From Amycolatopsis sulphurea (GTDB lineage: Bacteria; Actinomycetota; Actinomycetes; Mycobacteriales; Pseudonocardiaceae), in NCBI RefSeq assembly GCF_002564045.1, contig NZ_PDJK01000002.1, forward strand, positions 2,542,001 to 2,606,000: a stretch of 64,000 bases of DNA. The letters are read 5' to 3'. Below are positions 56,190 through 64,000 of the stretch, piece after piece. Position numbers and translations under genes: made by a program. The first letter of the stretch is position 1, and the number at the start of each line of letters is the position of its first letter. Under the pieces are notes generated by a model. It saw only the letters and a list, made by a program, of their open reading frames with translations. It ran no database searches and was not told where the DNA came from.

Positions 56190-56377
56190 GCGGAAGAAAC
56201 CCTTTCGGGCGAAGGAATGCAGGACGCGGCGACGCTCGGGCACGGTGCGTGCGCGAACGGCGGGCTTATTCGCGTCAGGCCGGACCTCGGCCGACGCGGG
56301 CCGTGGCGGCGAACATAGGCATTCCTTCGTCCGAAACGGGTACTGCGTTCAGTCTGCCGGTAGGCGCAACCGGATTT

Positions 56378-57031
56378 TCACGGCTGTTCCGGGTGGCTGA
56401 GCCCGGCGTACCGGGCGCTGGACGCGGGACGGCTGCTGTGCAGCTGGATCGGGGCCACGCAGACGGTCCGCCGCAGCTGCTCCGGGATCGCCGGCACCGG
56501 CTGATCCAGCCGCCGCCACCCGGGCCGGGTCGCGGCCGCGCCGAGTACCGCACCCAGCGTGTTCAGCAGCACGTCGTCGGTCGAGGTGACCCGGCCGTTG
56601 TGGAGCACGAACTGGGTCGCCTCCACCAGCACGGACAGAACCAGCGCGAGAAGGGCGATCCGGCCGGCCGAGCGCAGCCGGGGCACCCGCAGCGGCACCA
56701 GCGCGGCCAGCGGCAGCAGCAGGAACAGGTTGCCGAGCACCTGCCACAGCGAGCCTCCGTCGGCGTACGCCTCGGCGAGATCGGCGCCGGGCATCAGGTC
56801 CAGCGTGCTGCTGTGGCTGTCGCCGACCGGCATCGTGACCAGGATCAGCACCAGCGCGGCGAGCGTCACGATCAGCACGTCCGCCCCGGCGGTCGCGGAA
56901 GCGCGGGCCAGGCTGACACCGGCTCTTCGCCGCCGGCGGACGGTGAGCAACGGCCAGCACAGCATCGCGTACGGCAGCGCGATGGCTGTGGCCGGAATGA
57001 TCCCCCAGAAAGCGCGCAGCAGAGCACCCAT
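56378..57031 (-). CDS. VanZ-family membrane protein
   Basis: 217 aa with four to five hydrophobic helices and the VanZ signature around LVLSVLVEATQFVLHNGRVTSTDDVLLNTLGAVLG (read in parts: the E-x-x-Q, S-D-D and N-x-x-G residues). VanZ relatives affect glycopeptide tolerance and cell-surface lipid or wall state. The Arg-rich loop TVRRRRRAGV lies on the inside. It stands alone, downstream of the Gfo/Idh gene on the same strand. Confidence 0.85.
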   Translation of the reverse strand: MGALLRAFWGIIPATAIALPYAMLCWPLLTVRRRRRAGVSLARASATAGADVLIVTLAALVLILVTMPVGDSHSSTLDLMPGADLAEAYADGGSLWQVLGNLFLLLPLAALVPLRVPRLRSAGRIALLALVLSVLVEATQFVLHNGRVTSTDDVLLNTLGAVLGAAATRPGWRRLDQPVPAIPEQLRRTVCVAPIQLHSSRPASSARYAGLSHPEQP

Positions 57032-57226
57032 GCGCTTCCCTTCTCGAACCCCTCGGCGAACCGCTTGTTTCCTGCTCCAAGGTCACCATTGCGACGCGGG
57101 ATCCGCCAGACACACAGGGTGACCCGCCCTATTCGGTGAATCCTTCGGTGGCGGGAAACGGGATCCCGTGCATGGGGTGTCCATAGTGGATCGGAAGAGT
57201 CACGCTCCACAAGGGACGATCGAGGG

Positions 57227-58123
57227 TTATCGGCCGGTCAGCGCGCGTACACGGTCGACGATCCACGCCAGGTGCACACCCCTGCGCACATCACACGGGT
57301 GCGTGGAAATTCCGCTGGATACCATGGCCGCGAAATCATCCAGCAGTGCGGTATACGACTCGGCGGCAGTACCCGACCGGCTAAACCTCCGGTAGCCGTG
57401 CTCGCCGTACACCGCGACCTCCGCTACGGTCGGTTGCACCGGCAGCCGCAGGGTGAGCGTCGCGGTGCTGGTCGCCCCGTTCTCGTGGGCCAGCAACACA
57501 TGCCAGAGATCTTCCGCGCCGCGGTGCGCGGCGAGCACCTCGGTGATCGGGCCGAGCGCGGCGTCGAGCAGATCGAACGCGTGCGGTCCGATGTCCGCGA
57601 GTGCACCGCCCGACGGGTCTTGCCGCCACGCCGAGCCGGCGTACTGACCGCCGAGCAACGCGCCGGACAGCCAGCGCGCGCCGCCGCCTCGCCAGCCGCC
57701 GGCCTGGTTGATTCCGTCGAGCCAGTCGCGGGTCTCCTGTGCGAAACGCAGCGTGAGCATCACCAGCGACGCGACTCCGGCTTCGGTGACCGCGTCGGCC
57801 AGCCGCCGCGCGCCGGGCAGGTCGGCGGCGATCGGCTTCTCCAGGATCAGGTGCTTGCCCGCTGCTGCGGCGCGCGGTGCGATCTCTGCCTGCACGGCCG
57901 GTGGCACCGCGAAAGCGATCGCGTCGACCTGGTCGAACAGCTCGTCGATGCGGCCGGCGGCCACGGTGTCGTAGGTCTCCGCGAGCGACTGCGCGGCCTC
58001 CGGGCGGCGGCTCCACACTGCACTGAGCACGGTGCTCGGATGCTCGGCCAGCCCGGGTGCGTGCACCCTGGCCGCCCACGGACCGGTTCCGACGAGGCCG
58101 ACGCGCAGCTGTCCGGATTCCAC
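57227..58123 (-). CDS. Gfo/Idh/MocA-family oxidoreductase
   Basis: 298 aa. The NAD(P) fold is at the N-terminus (VGLVGTGPWAARVHAPGL), followed by the family motif LILEKPIAADLPGARRLAD with its catalytic Lys, and DIGPHAFDLLDAALGP in the substrate domain. It probably oxidises or reduces a sugar or cyclitol. GTG start at 58123. It is divergent from the riboswitch-controlled importer operon. Confidence 0.88.
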   Translation of the reverse strand: MESGQLRVGLVGTGPWAARVHAPGLAEHPSTVLSAVWSRRPEAAQSLAETYDTVAAGRIDELFDQVDAIAFAVPPAVQAEIAPRAAAAGKHLILEKPIAADLPGARRLADAVTEAGVASLVMLTLRFAQETRDWLDGINQAGGWRGGGARWLSGALLGGQYAGSAWRQDPSGGALADIGPHAFDLLDAALGPITEVLAAHRGAEDLWHVLLAHENGATSTATLTLRLPVQPTVAEVAVYGEHGYRRFSRSGTAAESYTALLDDFAAMVSSGISTHPCDVRRGVHLAWIVDRVRALTGR

Positions 58124-58189
58124 GTCCGGAAGTGTAGGTGTGGCCGCGGTCGCTTCCGAAGAGTGCCTGAGGTGGGTTAACGTCGACGA

Positions 58190-58290
58190 GTTCTACGCCA
58201 CGAACGGGGGAAGCCGGTGGGATTCCGGCGCTGGCCCGCAACCGTGAGCGGCCCCTTCGCCGGGCCGCGAGCCGGATCGCCCGCCGTGGC
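58190..58290 (+). promoter_or_regulatory. Cobalamin riboswitch
   Basis: The conserved core reads GGGGGAAGCCGGTGGGATTC, then CGGCGCTGGCCCGCAACCGT, which matches the B12 box pattern (GCCACTG-type, CCGGTG..AATCCGG..GC.G.CCCGCAAC). Downstream GAGCCGGATCGCCCGCC fits the closing GAGYCAGGAYACCYGCC-like element. It lies directly upstream of the surface protein and ECF transporter genes, so adenosylcobalamin should switch the operon off. Confidence 0.88.
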
Positions 58291-58315
58291 CCGATCGATG
58301 CGAGGTTCATCTGAC

Positions 58316-58969
58316 ATGCGGTTCACACACGCGCGCCACTGGGGGCGAGTCCTCGCCGGGTGCGTACTTCTGATCGGTACCGGGCTGAGCGGCGCCGCGC
58401 CCGCCTCGGCGACCGTGCCCGGCAAGGGCACCGCCGGGTACTGCCCGGACGAAAACGGGGTCACCGTGATCGTCGACTTCCAGGGTCTGGGCGGGGACCC
58501 GCTCATCCGCTGCGCTACGGGGCCGCAGGAGAACGGGCTCACTGCGCTGCAGAACGCCGGGCTGGAGCTGGCCGGTTCGGGCAAGTACGGGCTGGCCCTG
58601 CTGTGCAAGATCGAGAACAAGCCCGCGGACCAGGCCTGCACCGGAATGCCGCCGGAGAACGCCACCTGGAGCTTCTGGACCGCCACCAACGGCGGCAAAT
58701 GGGAGTCGAGCCAGGTCGGCGTGCAGGGCTGGAAGCCGCCTGCGGGCAGTTTCGAGGGCTGGTCCTTCGCGATCGGCAAGTCCTACACCGACTACCCGCC
58801 GCCGCGGACCGCCCCGGTGCGCAAGGCGAACGATCCCGCGCCCGCCGCCGAATCGTCCACTTCGGACAGCGGTTTCCCGTGGGGACTGGTCGTGGGCATC
58901 GTGGTCGTCGTGCTGATCGCGGTGGCCGGGGTGGTCACCGCGATCCGGCGCCGGCGTGGTGCGGCCTAG
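58316..58969 (+). CDS. Surface-anchored protein of the cobalamin ECF operon
   Basis: 217 aa. Signal peptide (LIGTGLSGAAPASA, cleavage near residue 32), an extracytoplasmic domain (ENGVTVIVDFQGLGG, TWSFWTATNGGKWESSQVG) and a C-terminal membrane helix followed by RRRR. The domain resembles DUF4430/transcobalamin-like beta-grasp modules, which fits capture of cobalamin at the cell surface. It is the first gene after the riboswitch; its stop overlaps the next gene by 14 bp. The ligand role is inferred. Confidence 0.8.
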   Translation: MRFTHARHWGRVLAGCVLLIGTGLSGAAPASATVPGKGTAGYCPDENGVTVIVDFQGLGGDPLIRCATGPQENGLTALQNAGLELAGSGKYGLALLCKIENKPADQACTGMPPENATWSFWTATNGGKWESSQVGVQGWKPPAGSFEGWSFAIGKSYTDYPPPRTAPVRKANDPAPAAESSTSDSGFPWGLVVGIVVVVLIAVAGVVTAIRRRRGAA

Positions 58970-60035
58970 TCCGCGGGCGCTGCATCCCGGCGCGTGGTGG
59001 GTGTGGGCGCTCGCGCTCGCGGTCATCGCGAGCCGGACCACGAACCCGCTGCTGCTCGGGCTGGTGCTCGCGGTGGCCGGGTTCGTCGTGGTCGCCCGGC
59101 GTGGCGACGCGCCGTGGGCGCTGGCGTTCCGGATGTACGCACTGGTCGCCGCGGTCATCCTGATCTCGCGGGTGCTGTTCCGGATCCTGATCGGCGGCGA
59201 GGACGGCGGGCACGTGCTGTTCACCCTGCCTCGGATTCCGCTGCCCGCCGCGGCCGCCGGGATCGAGCTGCTCGGCCCCACGTCGGCCGAGGAGCTGCTC
59301 GGCGGCTTCTACGACGGCCTGCGGCTGGCCACGATCGTGCTCTGTGTCGGCGCCGCGAACGCGCTGGCGAACCCGAAACGCCTGCTGAAAGCGGTGCCGG
59401 CGGCGTTGTATGAAGTGGGCACGGCGGTCACCGTCGCGTTGTCCGTGGCACCGCAGCTGGTGGAAAGCGTGCACCGGGTACGGCGTGCGCGAAGGTTGCG
59501 GGCCGGGCGGACCCGTGGCCTGCGTTTCGTAAAGGGGATCTTCGTGCCGGTGCTGGCCGATGCGATGGACCGGTCGTTGCAGCTGGCGGCGGCCATGGAT
59601 TCCCGGGGCTACGGCCGTCGCGGCTACCTCGGACGGCAGGTCCGCGTGCTGATCGCGGTCTGTGTGCTCGCCGGGCTGGCCGGGGTCGCCGTCGGGGTGT
59701 ACGGCGTGCTGGACGGCTCCTCGTCCTGGCTCGGCGTGCCGATGCTGGTCGCCGGGCTCTTCGTGGCTGCCACCGGTTTCGTGCTCGGCGGACGCCGGGT
59801 GCGGCGGACGACTTATCGGCCTGATCCGTGGCGGTTGCCGGAAACGCTGGTCGCGCTATGCGGGGTGGCCGGGTGCGTGCTCGTGCTGGTGGCCGAGCCG
59901 GTTTCGCTGGCCACCCCAGCGTCGCCGCCGACGTGGCCGGAGCTGCCCTTGCTGCCCGCGCTCGCGGTGCTCGTCTGTGTGCTTCCCGCTTGGCTCGCGC
60001 CGCGCCCGGCGCTCGTCGCGGAGGTGGTCCGATGA
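58956..60035 (+). CDS. ECF transporter transmembrane component (EcfT)
   Basis: 359 aa with several membrane helices. The coupling-helix motif AAAMDSRGYGRR is diagnostic for EcfT, where the ATPases dock. It connects the substrate-binding EcfS to the ATPase. GTG start at 58956 inside the end of the surface protein gene; its stop overlaps the ATPase start (ATGA). Confidence 0.88.
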   Translation: MVRPSPRALHPGAWWVWALALAVIASRTTNPLLLGLVLAVAGFVVVARRGDAPWALAFRMYALVAAVILISRVLFRILIGGEDGGHVLFTLPRIPLPAAAAGIELLGPTSAEELLGGFYDGLRLATIVLCVGAANALANPKRLLKAVPAALYEVGTAVTVALSVAPQLVESVHRVRRARRLRAGRTRGLRFVKGIFVPVLADAMDRSLQLAAAMDSRGYGRRGYLGRQVRVLIAVCVLAGLAGVAVGVYGVLDGSSSWLGVPMLVAGLFVAATGFVLGGRRVRRTTYRPDPWRLPETLVALCGVAGCVLVLVAEPVSLATPASPPTWPELPLLPALAVLVCVLPAWLAPRPALVAEVVR

Positions 60036-61630
60036 TCGAGTTCTCGAACGTCGGGATCACTTACCAGGGTGCCGCCCGGCCGGTGTTCACCGATCTCACC
60101 TTCGAGGTCGAAGAGGGCGAGCTGTGCCTGGTGGCCGGCCGCACTGGAGTCGGTAAGTCGACTTTGCTCGGGGTGATGAACGGGCTGGTGCCGCACTTCA
60201 CCGGCGGGCGGCTCACCGGGGCCGTGCGGGTGGCCGGGCGGTCCACCGCCGAGCATCCGCCGAGGGAGCTGGCCGAGGTGGTCGGCGTGGTGGGGCAGGA
60301 CCCGCTGGCCGGGTTCGTCACCGACACCGTCGAGGAGGAGCTGGCCTACGCCATGGAGCAGCTGGCCGTGCCGCCCGAGGTGATGCGTAAACGGGTCGAG
60401 GAGACGCTGGATCTGCTCGGCATCGCGGAGCTGCGTGATCGTCCACTTCGGACACTGTCCGGCGGGCAGCAGCAGCGGGTGGCGATCGGCTCGGTGCTCA
60501 CCGCGCACCCGGGGGTGCTGGTGCTCGACGAACCGACCTCGGCGCTGGACCCGACCGCCGCCGAGGAGGTGCTGGCCGCGATCACCCGGCTCGTACACGA
60601 CCTCGGCACCACCGTCGTGGTCGCAGAGCACCGGATGGAACGCGTGGCCCAGTACGCCGACAGGCTGCTGTACCTGCCCGGCGACGGCACAGTGGTGTCC
60701 GGTCCGCCGTCGGAAGTGTTCGCGCACACCGATGTCGCGCCACCCATTGTGGAGCTTGGCCGGCTCGCGGATTGGTCGCCGTTGCCGCTGTCCGTACGCG
60801 ACGCCCGTCGGAAGGCGCGCCCACTGCGTGAACAACTGGCTGGGCGACAGCCGGAGCGCGTACGTCAGCAGGCCGGCGAGCCGGTGCTCACCGCGCGCGG
60901 TGTTCGGGTCCGCTACGGCGGCGTACACGCCGTACGCGGCGTCGATTTGACGCTTCGGCGAGGCGAAGTAGTCGCACTGATGGGCCGCAACGGCTCGGGC
61001 AAGTCGTCACTGCTGTGGGCGTTGCAGGGCAGCGGACCACGCTCAGACGGCGCGGTCGACGTGCTCGGCGCAGACCCGAAGGCGTTGCGTGCGCGGGCGG
61101 CCCGAACGCGCGTCGGGCTGGTGCCGCAGAGCCCGGCCGACCTGCTGTACCTCGATTCCGTGGCCGCCGAATGCCGACAGGCCGACGTCGAATCCGAGGC
61201 CGCCGAGGGCACCGCCCGGAAGCTGCTCGACCGGCTCGTGCCGGGTGTCGACGGCGCAGCGAACCCTCGTGACCTCTCCGAAGGACAACGGCTCGCGCTT
61301 GTACTGGCCGTGCAGCTGGCCGCCGCGCCGCCGGTGCTGCTACTCGACGAGCCGACCCGCGGTCTGGACTACCCGGCGAAGCAGCACTTCGCCGTCGAGT
61401 TGGCCGCGCTGGCCGGTGAGGGGCACGCGGTCCTGCTCGCGACGCACGACGTCGAGTTCGTCGCGGCCGCCGCGGACCGGGTCGTCGTACTCGCCGAGGG
61501 GGAGGTGGTCGCCGACGGGCCGACTGCCGACGTCGTGGTCTCCTCGCCCGCGTTCGCGCCGCAAGTGGCGAAGATCCTCGCGCCGGAGCCATGGCTGACC
61601 GTGGACGAGGTCGCGAAGGCGCTCTCGTGA
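60032..61630 (+). CDS. ECF transporter fused ATPase (EcfA1-EcfA2 type)
   Basis: 532 aa with two ATP-binding domains in one chain. The first has Walker A GRTGVGKST, signature LSGGQQQRVAIGSVL and Walker B LVLDEPTSALDP. The second has Walker A GRNGSGKSS, a weaker signature DLSEGQRLALVLAVQL and Walker B LLLDEPTRGLD. The fusion replaces the usual two genes. It overlaps both neighbours (ATGA with EcfT, GTGA with EcfS). Confidence 0.9.
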   Translation: MIEFSNVGITYQGAARPVFTDLTFEVEEGELCLVAGRTGVGKSTLLGVMNGLVPHFTGGRLTGAVRVAGRSTAEHPPRELAEVVGVVGQDPLAGFVTDTVEEELAYAMEQLAVPPEVMRKRVEETLDLLGIAELRDRPLRTLSGGQQQRVAIGSVLTAHPGVLVLDEPTSALDPTAAEEVLAAITRLVHDLGTTVVVAEHRMERVAQYADRLLYLPGDGTVVSGPPSEVFAHTDVAPPIVELGRLADWSPLPLSVRDARRKARPLREQLAGRQPERVRQQAGEPVLTARGVRVRYGGVHAVRGVDLTLRRGEVVALMGRNGSGKSSLLWALQGSGPRSDGAVDVLGADPKALRARAARTRVGLVPQSPADLLYLDSVAAECRQADVESEAAEGTARKLLDRLVPGVDGAANPRDLSEGQRLALVLAVQLAAAPPVLLLDEPTRGLDYPAKQHFAVELAALAGEGHAVLLATHDVEFVAAAADRVVVLAEGEVVADGPTADVVVSSPAFAPQVAKILAPEPWLTVDEVAKALS

Positions 61631-62415
61631 CGGACTTCCTCGGCCCGGCTGTCCGCCTTCGCCACCGCAGCGCGCTGGTGCTGACCGTCGCGGTCGTCGC
61701 CGGGCTCGCGATGTTCTGCTGGCCCCTGCTCTCCCGCAGCGGCGTCGGGACGTCGGCGCACACCACCGACGCTCCGTTCGTCTTCCTGGTCACGCTGCCG
61801 GTGCTGATCCTGATCGTGCTCGCCGAGCTGTCCAGCGGCGGGCTGGACGCCAAAGCGCTCGCGCTGCTGGGCGTGCTGTCCGCTGTGGACGCCGCGCTCC
61901 GGCCGCTCGGCGCGGGCACCGGCGGGATCGAGCTGGTGTTCTTCCTGCTCGTACTGGCCGGCCGGGTGTTCGGCCCTGGTTTCGGCTTCGTGCTCGGCTC
62001 GACCTCGCTGTTCGCCTCGGCGCTGCTCACCGGCGGCGTCGGCCCGTGGCTGCCGTTCCAGATGCTGGCCTCATCGCTGGTCGGGCTGGGCGCCGGGCTG
62101 CTGCCCGGCCGGGTCCGCGGCCGGTGGGAGATCGCCTTGCTGGCCGGCTACGGCGTGCTGGCCGCCTATTTCTACGGGCTGGCGATGAGCATGTTCACCT
62201 GGCCGTTCCTCGCCGGCTCGACCGCGCTGGACTTCCTCCCGGGCGCTCCGCTCGGCGAGAACCTGCACCGCTTCCTGGTGTTCACCGTGCTCACGTCCAC
62301 CCTCGGCTGGGACACCGGACGCGCGCTGACCAACCTGGTCGCGATCCTGCTGCTCGGCCCGGCCGTGCTCACCGTGCTGCGCCGCGCGTCCCGTCGCGCC
62401 GCGTTCGGCCGGTGA
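61627..62415 (+). CDS. ECF transporter substrate-binding component (EcfS), probably for cobalamin
   Basis: 262 aa, six or so membrane helices with typical EcfS features (AGRVFGPGFGFVLGSTSLFASALLTGGVGPWLPFQM, read in parts; the helix 3-4 region). GTG start at 61627 overlaps the ATPase stop. The riboswitch upstream of the operon points to vitamin B12 or a precursor as substrate; sequence alone does not fix it. Confidence 0.85.
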   Translation: MTDFLGPAVRLRHRSALVLTVAVVAGLAMFCWPLLSRSGVGTSAHTTDAPFVFLVTLPVLILIVLAELSSGGLDAKALALLGVLSAVDAALRPLGAGTGGIELVFFLLVLAGRVFGPGFGFVLGSTSLFASALLTGGVGPWLPFQMLASSLVGLGAGLLPGRVRGRWEIALLAGYGVLAAYFYGLAMSMFTWPFLAGSTALDFLPGAPLGENLHRFLVFTVLTSTLGWDTGRALTNLVAILLLGPAVLTVLRRASRRAAFGR

Positions 62416-62428
62416 GCACGCCCGAGGA

Positions 62429-62606
62429 TTCCGTGAAGGGGTCCTTCACAGCCCTTCCGGACAGGGTTCCGGCAAAGTTGGTCGGGGACCCGGCAGCGGG
62501 CGATGCGGAGGTGTGTGCGACCACCTCGTGGCGTGCACCGGACCGGTTTCGGGTCCGTGAGGGTGCCCCTGACGGACTCAGAGTCCGTGAAGGGGCCCTT
62601 CACGGC
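62429..62606 (-). repeat. MITE-like module, copy F, inverted and internally deleted
   Basis: In reverse orientation relative to the other copies: starts CAGGGTTCCGGCAAAGTTGG at 62462. It lacks about 65 bp of the body, and ends in an imperfect palindrome (62557-62605, CTGACGGACTC, AGAGTCCGTGAAGG). A half palindrome CCGTGAAGGGGTCCTTCACA precedes it. It lies between the convergent EcfS and dehydrogenase genes. Confidence 0.7.
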
Positions 62607-63467
62607 TCAGCCGTAGGTGTAGAAGCCGCGGCCGGACTTCTTGCCGAGCAGGCCCGCGTCGACCATGCGCAGCAGCAGCGGCGGCGGGGCGTACAGCGGT
62701 TCCTTGAACTCGGCGAACATCGAGTCCGCGATCGCCTTGACGGTGTCCAGGCCGATCAGGTCGGTCAGCCGCAGCGGGCCCATCGGGTGCGCGGTGCCCA
62801 GCTCCATCCCGCGGTCGATATCCCCGGCCTCGGCGAAGCCGGCTTCGATCATCCGGATCGCCGAAAGCAGGTAGGGCACCAGCAGGTAGTTCACGATGAA
62901 GCCCGCCCGGTCCGGTGAGTGGATCACCGTCTTGCCGAGCGTGCCGGTCGCGTGTTCCTCCGCGCGGCGCACGGTGTCCTCGCCGGTCCGCAGGGACGGG
63001 ACCAGCTCGACCAGGGGCAGCACCGGTACCGGGTTGAAGAAGTGGATGCCGACCACCTGCTGCGGCCGGCCGGTGGCCATGCCCAGCTTCATGATCGGGA
63101 TGGACGAGGTGTTCGACGCGAACACCGCGTCCACTCGCTCGACCAGCTGATCCAGCGCCCGGAAGAGCTCGACCTTGGCCTGCTCCTGCTCGACGATCGC
63201 CTCGATCACCAGGTCCCGGTCGGCGAACTCGGCCAGCTCGGTGGTGAAGCGCACCCGGCCGAGCGTGGCCTCGGCGTCCTCGGCGGCCAGCTTGCCGCTC
63301 TTGACGCCGCGCTGCAGCGACTTCTCGATGCGGGCCCGGCCCGCGTCGAGCGCGGTCCGGCTCACCTCGGCCACCACGACGTCCAGTCCGGCCCTCGCGT
63401 GCACCTCGGCGATCCCGGAGCCCATCAAGCCGGCTCCGACCACGCCCACCCGGGCAATGTCTGCCAC
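62607..63467 (-). CDS. 3-hydroxybutyryl-CoA dehydrogenase
   Basis: 286 aa. The NAD motif VGVVGAGLMGSGIAE is at the N-terminus, and the catalytic His lies in GIHFFNPVPVLPLVELV. The C-terminal domain has PGF-like RAGFIVNYLLVPYL and AHPMGPLRLTDLIGLD. It interconverts 3-hydroxyacyl-CoA and acetoacyl-CoA in fatty acid or polyhydroxybutyrate metabolism. Its stop touches repeat copy F. Confidence 0.92.
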   Translation of the reverse strand: MADIARVGVVGAGLMGSGIAEVHARAGLDVVVAEVSRTALDAGRARIEKSLQRGVKSGKLAAEDAEATLGRVRFTTELAEFADRDLVIEAIVEQEQAKVELFRALDQLVERVDAVFASNTSSIPIMKLGMATGRPQQVVGIHFFNPVPVLPLVELVPSLRTGEDTVRRAEEHATGTLGKTVIHSPDRAGFIVNYLLVPYLLSAIRMIEAGFAEAGDIDRGMELGTAHPMGPLRLTDLIGLDTVKAIADSMFAEFKEPLYAPPPLLLRMVDAGLLGKKSGRGFYTYG

Positions 63468-63528
63468 CTTCGTGCTCCTTTGTCAGCCGTACTCGTCAAC
63501 CGCAGGAGAAATTGGGCAGCACACAACA

Positions 63529-63570
63529 CGCGAGGGTGTCGCCGGGCCGCGACCCGGTCCCACCCTCGCG
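63529..63570 (-). terminator. Hairpin terminator after DUF3073
   Basis: Perfect 10 bp stem CGCGAGGGTG/CACCCTCGCG around a 22 nt loop that can itself fold (CCGGGCCGCGACCCGG), placed just past the DUF3073 stop on the - strand. Confidence 0.7.
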
Positions 63571-63583
63571 CATCGCGTGTGTG

Positions 63584-63769
63584 TCAACGGCGGTACTCGT
63601 CGTACCCGTCGTCGTACGGGTCCTCGTACCGGTTCTTGTCGTCCTCGTTGGTGTCCGAGGAACTACTCGACAGCTCGCGCTGCAAAGCATCGAAATCGGT
63701 GTCGTGGGAGCTGTACTTGAGCTCGCGCGCCACCTTCGTCTGCTTGGCCTTAGCCCGGCCGCGCCCCAT
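63584..63769 (-). CDS. DUF3073 family protein
   Basis: 61 aa. The N-terminal MGRGRAKAKQTKVARELKY is the DUF3073 hallmark, followed by an acidic, Tyr-rich tail (NEDDKNRYEDPYDDGYDEYRR, read in parts). It is a highly conserved small actinobacterial protein of unknown function. In mycobacteria its gene directly follows purM; here 15 kb of other genes lie between. Confidence 0.9.
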   Translation of the reverse strand: MGRGRAKAKQTKVARELKYSSHDTDFDALQRELSSSSSDTNEDDKNRYEDPYDDGYDEYRR

Positions 63770-63968
63770 GGCTCGACCCCCTCGCACAGGGGCGGGGCGG
63801 CCGGGGGAATCGGCGGCCCCGCATCGTCTCGACAGTTCTTTCCTGCTCACACCGTACCGTGTCCGGGGGGTTCGATGCGACGTGGCACGGTGTGCCGGTC
63901 GCGACAGTGTCGGCCGGACGCCGGTTACCGGCCGGTCGGTGCCGATCGGCGCTGGTCGGCGTGCCACG

Positions 63969-64000
63969 ATGCTCGGGTGCTCCGACCCTTCGCGGCCTAT
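63969..64000 (+). CDS. Possible start of a gene running off the right edge
   Basis: An ATG at 63969 and a GTG at 63977 open frames to the end; the GTG frame begins VLRPFAAY. Too short to judge. The rest of 63770-63968 holds the DUF3073 upstream region with no other visible feature. Confidence 0.2.
   Translation, partial: MLGCSDPSRP

Overview
The window is GC-rich actinobacterial chromosome, most likely from a Pseudonocardiaceae genus such as Amycolatopsis (inference). The signs are strong G/C third-position bias, many GTG starts, a WXG100/type VII-linked wall enzyme, DUF5753-type XRE regulators with a DUF397 gene, a DUF3073 gene, and a purine gene order like that of mycobacteria.

The backbone is a dispersed set of purine genes, all on the + strand: purB (11.5 kb), purC (17.8 kb), purS-purQ (27.9 kb), purL (32.8 kb) and purF-purM (45.6-48.2 kb). 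Together they cover most of the route from PRPP to AICAR and adenylosuccinate. PurL is the small form that works with PurS and PurQ. Accessory or niche genes fill every gap between them.

Region by region. 0-7.8 kb: an intein-interrupted WXG100/transglycosylase, an aminotransferase, a HAD hydrolase with threonine aldolase, an ECF sigma factor with a membrane partner, and a TetR. 7.8-11.3 kb: a D-galactonate catabolism locus (GntR, lactonase, aldolase, divergent dgoD) around a perfect palindromic operator. 13-16 kb: a polar amino acid ABC importer with two tandem lipoproteins. 16-28 kb: MOSC and SAM hydrolase genes, an XRE regulator, flavin reductase, DUF2334, MBL, aldehyde dehydrogenase, lactate 2-monooxygenase, SDR, then a lower-GC Abi_2/AbiF-like HEPN gene behind its own promoter and a small structured RNA. 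29-45 kb: an asymmetric heterodimeric ABC exporter, a beta-lactamase-like exported protein, two GH25 lysozymes, a T7SS-associated protein, XRE/DUF397 genes and a decayed FAD monooxygenase beside a PadR regulator. 48.7-54.7 kb: an operon of cytochrome P450, terpene cyclase and carboxylic acid reductase. 55-62.4 kb: a GNAT gene altered by a repeat insertion, VanZ, a Gfo/Idh oxidoreductase, and an ECF importer behind a cobalamin riboswitch. The window ends with a 3-hydroxyacyl-CoA dehydrogenase and DUF3073.

A family of intergenic repeats runs through the window. A 51-53 bp palindrome occurs alone three times, with compensatory changes in both arms. It also forms the core of a 230-275 bp MITE-like module that is present six times. 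That module has about 20 bp terminal inverted repeats and is flanked by direct duplications of 11-12, 27 and 114 bp. I saw no tRNA, rRNA, CRISPR array or intact transposase.
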